From: Bacteroidota bacterium
GTDB lineage: Bacteria > Bacteroidota > Bacteroidia > Chitinophagales > Saprospiraceae
Length of the DNA: 55,667 bases
Direction: 5' to 3'
Assembly (NCBI GenBank): GCA_003045895.1
Contig: PZPC01000032.1
Coordinates: 1 to 55,667 of the forward strand
This document shows positions 35,084 to 44,374 of the stretch, piece after piece. The notes beneath the pieces were generated by a model, which had not been told where the DNA came from, did not search any database, and saw only the letters and a program-made list of their open reading frames with translations. Position 1 is the stretch's first letter. Each line of letters begins with the position of its first letter. Both the position numbers and the translations under genes were made by a program.

Positions 35084-35277
35084 ACCAACGAATTAAGGAA
35101 ATATTGTTGACAAAAAAGAATGAGAAAGTAATTTATCAGGTACCTGAAAATAAAAAATGAGCTAACTAGCTGTAAATGAGCTAAAAATGATTTGAGCGAA
35201 TATTCATGTTTTGATTGGTGATGTGGTGGTGATGTAGTATTTTTATTGGCCAGATGTATTGGTGATGTACCTTTAAA

Positions 35278-35309
35278 TTGATCTGCTTTCACACCTGTCT
35301 CTATATTTG
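35278..35309 (+). promoter_or_regulatory. Promoter of the first GH16 gene
   Basis: TTG (35278-35280) and TATATTTG (35302-35309) are spaced by 21 bp, a full match to the Bacteroidota TTG-N17-23-TAnnTTTG layout, 31 bp before the ATG at 35341. Confidence 0.7.
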
Positions 35310-35340
35310 CTGAATGTATAATTTTTTAAAATGAAATTTT

Positions 35341-36198
35341 ATGAAGACGCGGTTTTTCGAAACAATGTTTACTTGCGCACTATTTGCACTACTTGGTTTT
35401 TCAAGCTGCGATAGCCCCGGAGAATTAGGCGGTTGTGAAGCTTCGGACAGCCTGGAAAACTATACCCTGGTCTGGAGTGACGAATTTGACGGCGCTGAAA
35501 TCGACCAATCCAAATGGTCTTTTGACCTCGGCGATGGCTGCCAGATTAGTGAAAACCTCTGCGGCTGGGGCAACAACGAACTGCAATACTACACCGAACG
35601 ACCACAGAATGTCTACCTCGCAGATGGCAAACTGGTGATTAAAGCAATCAAAGAAACACCCCTTTACCTGGGTGAGCACCTGTATACATCCACCCGCATG
35701 GTTACCAAAAACAAAGGAGATTGGACGTATGGCCGCTTCGATATCCGGGCCCGGATGCCCATTGGGAAAGGCCTGTGGGGCGCCGCCTGGATGTTGCCTA
35801 CCGACAACGTCTACGGTATCTGGCCTAAAAGCGGCGAGATTGATATCATGGAATACATCGGCAGCACGCCCAAGCGCGTTTTTGGAACCATCCACTACGG
35901 GCACGACTTCTGGCGCTTTACCAGCAACGAGACTTTTCTGGAAACGGGCACTTTGCACGACGATTTTCACGTTTTCTCCGCCATTTGGACCGAAAGCTGC
36001 ATCCAGTTCCTGTTGGACGGACAACCCTACGGCCCTGCCAATACCCGTTCTACCACTCTACCAACTACCTGGCCCTTTGACCAGGATTTCCACATGATCC
36101 TCAACCTGGCAGTAGGTGGTAATTTACCCGGCAACCCCGATGGTACAGCTACCTTCCCGCAGATTATGGAAGTGGACTATGTACGAGTTTACCAATAG
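35341..36198 (+). CDS. GH16 lipoprotein, candidate laminarinase
   Basis: The 285-residue protein has a lipobox (LLGFSSC, Cys23) and a single GH16 jelly-roll domain (about 40-285). The catalytic strand GEIDIME carries Glu166 (nucleophile), Asp168 and Glu171 (acid/base) with the extra Met residue of the beta-bulged beta-1,3-glucanase type. WGNNELQYYTERPQNV and WMLPTDNVYGIWPKSGEID are typical laminarinase (GH16 subfamily 3-like) strands. It should cut beta-1,3-glucan at the cell surface. It heads a plus-strand series with the triple-domain protein, porter, second GH16 and GH3. Confidence 0.92.
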   Translation: MKTRFFETMFTCALFALLGFSSCDSPGELGGCEASDSLENYTLVWSDEFDGAEIDQSKWSFDLGDGCQISENLCGWGNNELQYYTERPQNVYLADGKLVIKAIKETPLYLGEHLYTSTRMVTKNKGDWTYGRFDIRARMPIGKGLWGAAWMLPTDNVYGIWPKSGEIDIMEYIGSTPKRVFGTIHYGHDFWRFTSNETFLETGTLHDDFHVFSAIWTESCIQFLLDGQPYGPANTRSTTLPTTWPFDQDFHMILNLAVGGNLPGNPDGTATFPQIMEVDYVRVYQ

Positions 36199-36284
36199 GC
36201 GCTTACGTAGTTGACTATACCTTACCCCCAATCCATTTTTCAACAATCATTATTTAACTCTTTTATCAATTTCAAGAAAAGAAT

Positions 36285-37985
36285 ATGAAACAATTATCTA
36301 CGATCCTAAGCCTTTTGTTTTTAAGCGTGGTGGCTTTTGCACAAGCACCCTCCATTCCCATCGATTTTGAATCGACGACCCTGGTCTACGGATTTGCCGA
36401 TTTTGAGGGCGGCGTAGCTTCGGTTATTGACAACCCCGATGCTGCTGGTATCAACACCAGCAGTAAGGTCGGGCAGATGGTCAAATTTGAAGGTGCAGTG
36501 TTCGGTGGCAGCACCCTGGCTCTGGCTGGCCCCATTGATTTTGGCACCAACAACGCCGTGAAAATGAAGGTTTGGGCCAACCGCGTGGGGGCTTCGGTCC
36601 TGTTCAAGCTGGAAGGTACCAGCCCCGTAGAAGTGTTTGCTACCACTACGGTAGCCAATCAATGGGAAGAACTGACTTTTAGCTTTGCGGGCCTGACCAG
36701 CCTGAACTTCACCGGGATCACCTTTATCTACGACCTCGGGGTAGTGGGTGATGGCAGCGCCGATTTTACGATGTATTTTGATGACATCGAATTGACGACT
36801 GCCATGGGTGGGGTACAAGTCCCTGTCGATTTTGAATCGACGACCCTCACGTATGCATTTGCTGACTTTGCGGGCGGTGTCGCTTCGGTCATTGACAACC
36901 CCGATGCTTCGGGTATCAACGCCAGCGGTAAAGTAGGACAGATGGTCAAATTTGCCGGCGAAGTATTCGGCGGTAGCACGCTGGCCCTGGGTGGAGCCAT
37001 TGACTTTGGTGCCAACAACGCCATTAAAATGAAGGTTTGGACCAACCGCGCCAACGCACCCGTACTATTCAAGTTGGAAGGGCCCGCACCAGTAGAAGTG
37101 ACTGCCCGCACCACGGGAGCCAATGCCTGGGAAGAATTGACCTTCGGCTTTGCCGGGCTCACGGAAGGTGTCTACACGGGTATTACCATTATCTACGACC
37201 TCGGTGTAGTGGGTGATGGCGGCGCCAATTTCACCATGTATTTTGATGATATCGACTTTACGACCGTGACCGGTGGTGTACAACTACCCATCGATTTTGA
37301 ATCGACTACCCTCAGCTATACCTTCTCTGATTTTGCGGGTGGAGTTGGTGCTGTCATCGACAATCCAGCGTCTACTACCAGCAATCCCAGTGGTAAGGTG
37401 GTGCAAATGATCAAGTTTGCTGGCGAAGTGTATGGTGGTAGTACCCTGGCACTCGGTGGCCCGATCGTTTTCGGTAGCAACACTTCCGTAGAAATGAAGG
37501 TGTTAGCCAACCGCGTAGGTGCGCCTATGCTCTTCAAACTGGAAGGCCCTGCACCGGTAGAAGTATCGGCCAGTACGACCGTTGCCGGCGAATGGGAAAC
37601 CCTGACTTACGATTTGTCTGGGCTGACGGGTGGTGTTTATACCGGCATAACCCTCATTTACGACCTGGGCGTTGTGGGTGACGGCGGTGAAAACTTCACC
37701 ATTTTATTGGATGATATTCGCTTCCCCGGATCCGTTTCCGTAGTGGACCTGCCTGCGTTGGATGTGACGTATTACCCCAATCCGGCACAAGACTTTATGA
37801 TCGTTAAGGCGCAAGAAAATATGGAAGCAATTCGTATCTTCAACCTGAATGGCCAGCAAGTCTATTTTGAGAAAATGGACAGCAACCAGCAAACGGTTGA
37901 TTTGTCTGCCCTTGCTCCGGGTGCTTACTTCATCAAAGTACAGATCGGCAACCAGGAAGGCGTAGCCAAACTCATTAAGAATTAA
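36285..37985 (+). CDS. T9SS-secreted protein with three binding-like repeat domains
   Basis: The 566-residue protein has a signal peptide (1-20), three homologous domains of about 154 residues each (near 25-170, 180-325, 334-485) and a T9SS type A sorting domain (about 488-566, DVTYYPNPAQDFMIV ... APGAYFIKVQIG). Each domain opens I/V-P-I/V-DFESTTL.Y and ends with YDLGVVGDGxxxFTxxxDDI, a calcium-binding-like jelly-roll pattern seen in carbohydrate-binding modules. No catalytic motif is seen. I infer a multivalent secreted or surface glycan binder made by domain duplication. It lies 86 bp after the GH16 gene. Confidence 0.8.
   Translation: MKQLSTILSLLFLSVVAFAQAPSIPIDFESTTLVYGFADFEGGVASVIDNPDAAGINTSSKVGQMVKFEGAVFGGSTLALAGPIDFGTNNAVKMKVWANRVGASVLFKLEGTSPVEVFATTTVANQWEELTFSFAGLTSLNFTGITFIYDLGVVGDGSADFTMYFDDIELTTAMGGVQVPVDFESTTLTYAFADFAGGVASVIDNPDASGINASGKVGQMVKFAGEVFGGSTLALGGAIDFGANNAIKMKVWTNRANAPVLFKLEGPAPVEVTARTTGANAWEELTFGFAGLTEGVYTGITIIYDLGVVGDGGANFTMYFDDIDFTTVTGGVQLPIDFESTTLSYTFSDFAGGVGAVIDNPASTTSNPSGKVVQMIKFAGEVYGGSTLALGGPIVFGSNTSVEMKVLANRVGAPMLFKLEGPAPVEVSASTTVAGEWETLTYDLSGLTGGVYTGITLIYDLGVVGDGGENFTILLDDIRFPGSVSVVDLPALDVTYYPNPAQDFMIVKAQENMEAIRIFNLNGQQVYFEKMDSNQQTVDLSALAPGAYFIKVQIGNQEGVAKLIKN
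36353..37724 (+). repeat. Three tandem 460-bp intragenic repeats
   Basis: Units near 36353, 36822 and 37284 encode the three binding-like domains. Units 1 and 2 are closely similar even at DNA level (same GATTTTGAATCGACGACCCT start); unit 3 is more diverged. Recent duplication and possible recombination between copies are inferred. Confidence 0.8.
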
Positions 37986-38023
37986 GTAAATGGTTCCAAT
38001 TAACCGGTAACCTTTTTAAGTAG

Positions 38024-38062
38024 AGTGCCTAAAATCATCCTGGATGGTTTTAGGCACTTTTG
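38024..38062 (+). terminator. Intrinsic terminator after the triple-domain gene
   Basis: AGTGCCTAAAATCATCC pairs with GGATGGTTTTAGGCACT (one G-T pair), followed by TTTTG. It would separate the GH16/triple-domain pair from the porter gene, though read-through is possible. Confidence 0.85.
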
Positions 38063-38106
38063 TAAAAACAAGCGATTAACCAACTTTTACACATACCTGC
38101 CTAACT

Positions 38107-39669
38107 ATGAAAAATAACCAATTTGTCATCTTAGTCGCCCTGGTGGTTGCCCTGGGCGGCTTCCTGATGGGATTTGACGCCTCGGTCATCTCTGGTGTCA
38201 ACAAGTTCATTGAAGCCGAATTTGGCCTCACCAAGTTAGAATTGGGCTGGGCGGTAAGCTCGCTTACCTTATCGGCCACTTTAGCCATGATGCTGGCCGG
38301 CCCCCTGAGCGATCGGATCGGCCGGAAGCGGGTGCTCACCTTTGCGGCTATCCTGTATGCGATTTCGGCCATCGGCTCCGCTATCGCTCCTACCTTTTTG
38401 TTCCTGGTCATTGCCCGCATGATCGGCGGGCTTGGCGTGGGTGCTTCCCTGATTATCGCACCCATGTACATTGCCGAAATCGCTCCCGCTGAACTGCGGG
38501 GCCGGATGGTTTCCTTCAACCAGCTCAATATTGTGGTTGGTATTTCGGTCGCCTTCTTTACCAACTACCTGATTCTGCAGTTGGCGCAATCCGATGCGTC
38601 CTGGGCCGTGAACCTGAAATTCGACGAATACAACTGGCGTTGGATGCTCGGACTGGAAACCTTACCCGCGGTGCTCTATTTCTTCGGCCTCTTTTTTGTA
38701 CCCCGCAGCCCACGTTGGCTGATCATGAAAGGTGAAATGGACGAAGCCCTCACCGTCATGAAGCGGGCCAGCGGCGAAGAAAAAGCCATCCTGGCCATGG
38801 AAGAAGTAAAACGCGCCCTGGCCGCCGCCGGTGAAAGCCAGAACGAAAAAGTGCCATTAACCGACCTGTTCAAGCCCGCGATGAAACTGGTCTTGTCTAT
38901 TGGGATTGTCGTAGCCGTTTTGCAACAGATTACCGGTATCAACTCGGTATTCTTCTACGCACCTATGATCTTTGAACAGTCGGGTATCGGTACGGACGCT
39001 TCTTTTGTTCAGGCAATCCTGGTTGGCCTGGTCAATTTGGTCTTCACGGTGCTGGCCATTATGTTTATCGATCGGTTGGGCCGCAAGCCTTTACTCATCT
39101 TTGGCGTGGCCGGTATTGCGCTGTGCATGTTTTTGTTGTCTTATAGCTTTAGCCAGGCGACCTATACCCTGGATGAGGCTGCGATCACCAGCCTCCCTGC
39201 CGAAATCGACCAGTCCAAACTGGCATCCCTGGTCGGAACCACCTTTGACAGTGATGTGACCTATAAGGAAGCACTGATCAGTGCCCTGGGGGCCGATGTG
39301 GCGAAAACCTATGAGTCGAATTTAATCACTGCTGCGGTCACCATGAACGCCATGCTGATCCTCATCAGTATTCTGGGTTTTGTCGCCTCTTTTGCCATCT
39401 CCATCGGGCCGGTCATGTGGGTGCTGTTTTCGGAATTGTTCCCCAACCGCATCCGGGGGATTGCCATTTCTTTTGTGGGCTTGATCAACTCGGCCATCAG
39501 CTTTATCGTCCAGTTGGTTTTTCCCTGGGAATTGGCGACGCTGGGCAGTGCGACGACCTTCCTGATCTACGGGGTCTTTGCGGCGCTCGGATTGGCGTTT
39601 ATCCTGGCGGTCGTGCCCGAAACCAAGGGCAAAACGCTGGAAGAACTGGAAGCGATGCTGGTTAAGTAG
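38107..39669 (+). CDS. MFS sugar porter
   Basis: The 520-residue protein has twelve membrane helices and the sugar-porter signature set: DRIGRKRV in loop 2-3, RSPRWLI after helix 6, QQITGINSVFFYAP in helix 7 and VPETKGKTLEELE at the C-terminus. It should import a monosaccharide or short sugar by proton symport across the inner membrane. A loop of about 60 residues (near 355-415) between late helices is longer than in most sugar porters and is probably periplasmic. It sits between the GH16 genes, so the likely cargo is glucose or a short beta-glucan. Confidence 0.93.
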   Translation: MKNNQFVILVALVVALGGFLMGFDASVISGVNKFIEAEFGLTKLELGWAVSSLTLSATLAMMLAGPLSDRIGRKRVLTFAAILYAISAIGSAIAPTFLFLVIARMIGGLGVGASLIIAPMYIAEIAPAELRGRMVSFNQLNIVVGISVAFFTNYLILQLAQSDASWAVNLKFDEYNWRWMLGLETLPAVLYFFGLFFVPRSPRWLIMKGEMDEALTVMKRASGEEKAILAMEEVKRALAAAGESQNEKVPLTDLFKPAMKLVLSIGIVVAVLQQITGINSVFFYAPMIFEQSGIGTDASFVQAILVGLVNLVFTVLAIMFIDRLGRKPLLIFGVAGIALCMFLLSYSFSQATYTLDEAAITSLPAEIDQSKLASLVGTTFDSDVTYKEALISALGADVAKTYESNLITAAVTMNAMLILISILGFVASFAISIGPVMWVLFSELFPNRIRGIAISFVGLINSAISFIVQLVFPWELATLGSATTFLIYGVFAALGLAFILAVVPETKGKTLEELEAMLVK

Positions 39670-39718
39670 TCGTCTGCTCCGGATTGTAATACTTGTTAAT
39701 GCTTTTTTTAAAATGCTG

Positions 39719-39749
39719 CGAATCAAGGGTTTATCAAACCCTTGATTCG
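39719..39749. other. Perfect 14-bp inverted repeat before the second GH16 gene
   Basis: CGAATCAAGGGTTT pairs exactly with AAACCCTTGATTCG around ATC. It ends 20 bp before the ATG at 39770. No T run follows, so it may be a processing or regulatory hairpin, or a stem that ends porter transcription. Confidence 0.65.
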
Positions 39750-39769
39750 TATGCTCAATTTCTGCGGAT

Positions 39770-41095
39770 ATGTATAGCGAAAAAAAGTGGCGTGGCCACG
39801 TGTTATCCCTGTGGGGGAGTCTAGTCCTGTTGTCCTTGCTTTCCTGCCGGTCCGCCTCCTCTTCTGGTGACCAGGCAGTCAGCGTTGGCGATGCCCCGGT
39901 GGCTCCCCTGACCATCAACGTGCCGGTAGCCAGTTTCACGGATTCCAGCGGTACTTTTAACCCGCATACCTCGCAGGAGAGTACCCCCCTACTGGGATCT
40001 ACCGGCGCAAACCAATGGTTGGCCTATGAGGTTACCGTTCCGGAAACCGGTCGTTACCAAACGACCATCCGGGTGGCCAACTCGAACGCCCGGCCTGGAA
40101 CCCTCTGGGTGGAAGATTACTACGGCAACAAAGACGATCGCACCTACAATATTACCGGAGATATCCTCATCAAAAATACGGGTGGCCTGAATACGCCACA
40201 GGGTTTTAGCCGCGATGGGAGTCCCATGAGTAAAGGGGTTCACCCCATCAAGCTTCATTTCAAAGACGCGGGTTTGTACGTCCAGTCCATCAGTTTTACC
40301 CTGCTGAAAGCGCACCAGGAAACACCCTTGCTTCTGACCCAAAATACCAGCGGGAAGGCGTTGAAGTTGGTCTGGTCCGATGAATTTAATGGTACGGGGT
40401 TGCCGGATACCAGCAAGTGGATTTATGACCTCGGCGACTGGGGTTGGGGCAACAACGAGTTGCAATACTACACCGAAGGCCGCCAGGAAAATGCCCGCCA
40501 GGAAAATGGCAACCTGATCATCGAAGCCCGTAAGGGCGATCTGGGGCACGAGTGGACCTCGGCACGCCTGACCACCCGGGGAAAAGTAAGCTTCGTGCAC
40601 GGCAGAATCGAATTCCGCGCTCAGGTACCCCCCAACAAAGGCAACTGGGCAGCGGGCTGGACCCTGGGCGATGCCTACCGCGACGAAATGTCGTGGCCGT
40701 ACTGCGGAGAAATTGACATCATGGAGAGCGTCGGTTACGAAATGGATGATGCCACCGGCAATGGGAAAGCACATGCGTCGGTTCATTGTGGGGCCTATTA
40801 CTTCAAATTAGGGAACCAGCCCACCGCTGTCCTGGACGTTGAAAACATGAACAAAGCATTTCATACCTACGCCATCGACTGGACCTCTGAAAGCATCAAA
40901 GCTTACGTCGATGACCAGTTGTACTTTACTTATGCGGATAACAGTACGGAACTTACCTGGCCATTCAGCCAGCCCCAGAACCTGATCCTGAACCTCGCCA
41001 TGGGTGGGGGTTGGGGTGGTCAGCAAGGCCTGGCAGAAAACATAACCTCGCAAAAGATGGTCATTGACTACGTCAGGGTCTACGCTTTTGAATAG
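39770..41095 (+). CDS. GH16 lipoprotein with N-terminal CBM6-like domain
   Basis: The 441-residue protein has a lipobox (LLSLLSC, Cys26), a CBM6-like jelly roll (about 50-185, with QWLAYEVTVPETGRYQTTIRVA) and a GH16 domain (about 198-441). The catalytic strand CGEIDIMES gives Glu314, Asp316 and Glu319; WGWGNNELQYYTEGRQ is the laminarinase-type strand. It should degrade beta-1,3-glucan while tethered to the outer membrane, with the CBM anchoring it to polymer. It shares the core of the first GH16 but differs in loops, so the two may take different chain types. The GH3 gene follows after 23 bp. Confidence 0.92.
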   Translation: MYSEKKWRGHVLSLWGSLVLLSLLSCRSASSSGDQAVSVGDAPVAPLTINVPVASFTDSSGTFNPHTSQESTPLLGSTGANQWLAYEVTVPETGRYQTTIRVANSNARPGTLWVEDYYGNKDDRTYNITGDILIKNTGGLNTPQGFSRDGSPMSKGVHPIKLHFKDAGLYVQSISFTLLKAHQETPLLLTQNTSGKALKLVWSDEFNGTGLPDTSKWIYDLGDWGWGNNELQYYTEGRQENARQENGNLIIEARKGDLGHEWTSARLTTRGKVSFVHGRIEFRAQVPPNKGNWAAGWTLGDAYRDEMSWPYCGEIDIMESVGYEMDDATGNGKAHASVHCGAYYFKLGNQPTAVLDVENMNKAFHTYAIDWTSESIKAYVDDQLYFTYADNSTELTWPFSQPQNLILNLAMGGGWGGQQGLAENITSQKMVIDYVRVYAFE

Positions 41096-41118
41096 TCTTC
41101 ACCAGCTTAAAATAGTAT

Positions 41119-43395
41119 ATGTTGAGTCCCCTTAAAATAATGGCGTGCCTGTTTATGTTGGTCCTGGGCGATATTTTTGTTGTTCCGGATACTGCGATGG
41201 CCACTTATGCTGACCCTATGGATAACCGGGTAGATAGCCTCCTGTCCTTGATGACCCTGGAGGAAAAGGTGGGTCAGATGACCAACATCGGGCTGATGGC
41301 CGTTTGCAAAGGCGATTTTTGGGAAGGCCGCGATACCATCGAGATCGATTCTGCCAAGTTGCGCCGGCTGCTCCTGGATCACCACGTGGGTTCCGTCCAA
41401 AATATGGGTAAATACCCACCCGCCCCCGCCGAATGGCGGCAACTGATCGGTGCTGTTCAGCAGGTTGCGCTCCAGGAGTCCCGGCTTCGTATTCCTGTCC
41501 TTTACGGGATCGACGGCGTTCACGGTGCCAATTATACGGCGGGCTCGGTGCTCTTTCCACAACAGATTGCGACGGCCGCCACCTGGGATCCAGCCTTTGC
41601 CGAAACGGCGGCCCGCGTAACGGCCTACGAGATACGGGCTGCGGGTATCCCCTGGAATTATTCCCCGGTGCTGGACGTTTGTAAGCAACCCCTCTGGGGG
41701 CGGATTTTTGAGACCTTTGGCGAAGATACCTACCTCACCCAGCAGATGGGCGCAGCCATGGTTCGCGGTATGCAAGGAGATGACGTAGCCGACCCCCACC
41801 ACGTGGCGGCCTGCCTGAAGCATTTTGCGGGCTATGGTATGGCCTACAATGGCAAAGATCGCTCGCCCGTCTACTTGCCCGAGCGCTGGTTGCGGCAGTA
41901 TATCTTCCCCCCCTTCCAGGCAGCCATCGACGCCGGAGCCCTCACGGTGATGATCAACTCGGGTTCGGTCAACGGCATCCCTTCCCACATCGACTACCAC
42001 CTGATCACCGAGGTCTTAAAAGGAGAAATGAACTTTCAGGGCTTCACCATTTCTGACTGGTCGGATATCATGAACCTCGTGGAAGCCCACCAGGTGGCGG
42101 CCGACGAGCGCGAGGCCGTCAAGCTATCGGTACTGGCGGGCCTGGATATGTGCATGGAACCCTATGATGAAAGCTTTGCCGTGCATTTGGTGCAATTGGT
42201 CAAAGACGGTGAAGTGCCCATGTCCCGGATTGATGATGCCGTCCGTCGCATTCTGAAGGTGAAGTTCCAACTGGGATTATTTGAAAACCCCCTTCCGCCG
42301 CCTTCCCTGTACCCGGCAGTGGGTTCAGCTGCGTCGGTAGCGGAAAGCTACCAGGCGGCGCTGGCCTGCCTGACCCTCTTGAAAAACGAAGCAGCGGTTT
42401 TGCCCCTGCCCAAAAAGGCCAACGTGCTGGTGACTGGTGCCGCCGCCAATTCGCTCAATTATTTGAACGGCGGCTGGTCCCGAACCTGGAGCGGTCGGGA
42501 AACCGCCTACAACGACGAAGAAAAGCAAACCATTTTCGAAGCCATTCAGGCTAAACTCGGTTCGGAACAAGTGAGCTTCGTACCCGGAACGACTTATACG
42601 GAGGAAGTAGATATTGCTGCCGCAGTGACCGCTGCCCAGGCGGCGGATTACCTGGTGGTCTGCCTTGGTGAACAACCGGCTACCGAAAAGCCCAGCGATA
42701 TTGACGACCTGAGCATGCCCCAGGCCCAGTTGGACCTGGTGCGGGCCCTCGCCCAAACGGGTAAACCCATCATCCTGGTGCTGGTGGAAGGGCGGCCCCG
42801 CCTGATCCGGGAAATCGAACCGCTGGCCAATGGCATACTCCTGGCTTACGTGCCCGGGCAGGAAGGCGGCCGGGCCATTGCCGAAGTCTTGTTTGGCGAT
42901 ACCAACCCCAGCGGCAAACTGCCCTACACCTACCCCCGGTATTCGGGATCCATTTGGGCGTATGATCACCTGCGCTCGGACGAGCGGGACCAGAATTTTG
43001 GCTACGACGGCTTCAACCCGCAGTACGAATTTGGCTTCGGCCTCAGCTACACGACCTTTGCTTATGCCGACTTGCGCTTCCTGCCCGATACCGTTGTTAC
43101 AGGAGAAGAGGTACTGGAGGTGCGGGTAACCGTCACCAATACCGGTAAGCGCGCTGGACAGGAAGTCGTGCAGTTGTACACCAGCGACCTGGTGGCGAGT
43201 ATTTCGCCAGCCGTAAAGCAACTGCGCCGGTTTGCGAAAATTGCCCTGGCTCCGGGTGCCAGCCAGGAGGTCCGGTTTAGCCTTGCGGCCAAAGACCTTG
43301 CTTTTGTGAACCAGCACAACCAGTGGGTAACCGAACCCGGTGCCTTCACCGTGACCATTGGTCCTTTAAAAAAGACCTTCGTCTGGCAACCTTAA
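41119..43395 (+). CDS. GH3 beta-glucosidase
   Basis: The 758-residue protein has an N-terminal hydrophobic export signal (about 5-28) and the full GH3 layout: TIM barrel (about 35-370), alpha/beta sandwich (about 400-600) and C-terminal fibronectin-like domain (about 650-758). The nucleophile is Asp313 in GFTISDWSDI, and the substrate-binding KHFAGYG motif is present. It resembles periplasmic BglX-type enzymes and should release glucose from beta-gluco-oligosaccharides made by the GH16 enzymes. It is 23 bp after the second GH16 gene, so they are probably cotranscribed. Confidence 0.93.
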   Translation: MLSPLKIMACLFMLVLGDIFVVPDTAMATYADPMDNRVDSLLSLMTLEEKVGQMTNIGLMAVCKGDFWEGRDTIEIDSAKLRRLLLDHHVGSVQNMGKYPPAPAEWRQLIGAVQQVALQESRLRIPVLYGIDGVHGANYTAGSVLFPQQIATAATWDPAFAETAARVTAYEIRAAGIPWNYSPVLDVCKQPLWGRIFETFGEDTYLTQQMGAAMVRGMQGDDVADPHHVAACLKHFAGYGMAYNGKDRSPVYLPERWLRQYIFPPFQAAIDAGALTVMINSGSVNGIPSHIDYHLITEVLKGEMNFQGFTISDWSDIMNLVEAHQVAADEREAVKLSVLAGLDMCMEPYDESFAVHLVQLVKDGEVPMSRIDDAVRRILKVKFQLGLFENPLPPPSLYPAVGSAASVAESYQAALACLTLLKNEAAVLPLPKKANVLVTGAAANSLNYLNGGWSRTWSGRETAYNDEEKQTIFEAIQAKLGSEQVSFVPGTTYTEEVDIAAAVTAAQAADYLVVCLGEQPATEKPSDIDDLSMPQAQLDLVRALAQTGKPIILVLVEGRPRLIREIEPLANGILLAYVPGQEGGRAIAEVLFGDTNPSGKLPYTYPRYSGSIWAYDHLRSDERDQNFGYDGFNPQYEFGFGLSYTTFAYADLRFLPDTVVTGEEVLEVRVTVTNTGKRAGQEVVQLYTSDLVASISPAVKQLRRFAKIALAPGASQEVRFSLAAKDLAFVNQHNQWVTEPGAFTVTIGPLKKTFVWQP

Positions 43396-43504
43396 CCGGC
43401 CAGCCAAAGCACATACCCCCACAGCAAAAGAAACGCGTACCTTTACCCGCTAACTTTTTAAAGCCACCAGGCTTTCTGAACTATTAATTGCTTACCCTTC
43501 CGAC

Positions 43505-44317
43505 ATGCTCAATTCTCCGTGGCGAAAAACCGCCGCTACCATTTACCAAAAGCCCCGGGACTCCAAAATTATTGGTTCCGTGGAGCTGGACATCACCGTT
43601 CTGAACGCCTTTATCCAGCAGCAACGCCAAGCCGGACTGAAGGTGACCCTCACGCATGTCATCACCCTGGCTACTGCCCGGGCCATGGCCACGGAGCTAC
43701 CCGCCTTGAATACCTATATTCGTCGGGGAAACGTGGTGTCGCATCCTCAGATTGACGCGACCATCAGTGTGTTGCTGAAAAATGCCCAAATGGGAACCAT
43801 TCGCCTGGAGCACGCCGACCAACTGACTCTGGCCGAAGCGGTGGCGGCGATGACCGATAAAGTGAAAATTGCCCGTACCACCAAGGATGGTAGCCAGGAA
43901 CTGAAAACCATGTTGGCCCGTATTCCCTGGCCCTTCCGGCAGTGGATGTACCAGTTGCTGTATACCCTCACCGTGCGCTGGGGCTTCAATTTGCCCGGGC
44001 TGACGGCACACCGCTTTGGTTCTTTTGTGGTGTCCAATATCGGCAGCCTGGGCCTGGACATCGGCTATCCGGCGCTGCTGCCAGCAGCAAACATCTCCTT
44101 CGTACTCATCCTCGGTGGGCACCAGGAGAAGCCCTGCGTTGTCGATGGACAAATTGTACCCCGTACGCTCCTGAAGCTGGGCATCGCCATGGATCACCGG
44201 CTGTTGGATGCTGCCCAGGGTGGTGAATTGTTTCGCTACCTGAAGCAAGTCGTTCGCTGGCCGGAGGTGCTCCTCGAACAATTACCGGCCAAGGCCCCGT
44301 CAGCCAGCAGCAGTTAG
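43505..44317 (+). CDS. E2-like acyltransferase without lipoyl domain
   Basis: The 270-residue protein is the catalytic (chloramphenicol acetyltransferase-like) domain of 2-oxo acid dehydrogenase E2. SFVVSNIGSLGLDIGYPALLP and the active-site DHRLLDAAQGGEL with His231 are present; the family's DHRxxDG is DHRxxDA here. There is no lipoyl or E1-binding domain, so it cannot act as a normal E2. Residues 130-165 form an amphipathic insertion. An acyltransferase using an unknown donor is likely. It lies 109 bp after the GH3 gene and is probably a separate unit. Confidence 0.82.
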   Translation: MLNSPWRKTAATIYQKPRDSKIIGSVELDITVLNAFIQQQRQAGLKVTLTHVITLATARAMATELPALNTYIRRGNVVSHPQIDATISVLLKNAQMGTIRLEHADQLTLAEAVAAMTDKVKIARTTKDGSQELKTMLARIPWPFRQWMYQLLYTLTVRWGFNLPGLTAHRFGSFVVSNIGSLGLDIGYPALLPAANISFVLILGGHQEKPCVVDGQIVPRTLLKLGIAMDHRLLDAAQGGELFRYLKQVVRWPEVLLEQLPAKAPSASSS

Positions 44318-44331
44318 CGCAAAAAATAGGC

Positions 44332-44339
44332 TATCTTTG
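44332..44339 (+). promoter_or_regulatory. Bacteroidota -7 box of the DUF2027-Smr gene
   Basis: TATCTTTG, an exact TAnnTTTG match, 35 bp before the ATG at 44375, with TTAG 18 bp upstream as a weak -33 candidate. Confidence 0.6.
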
Positions 44340-44374
44340 TGGCTATTATTCGCAAATAGTTATCGCCACTTTAT

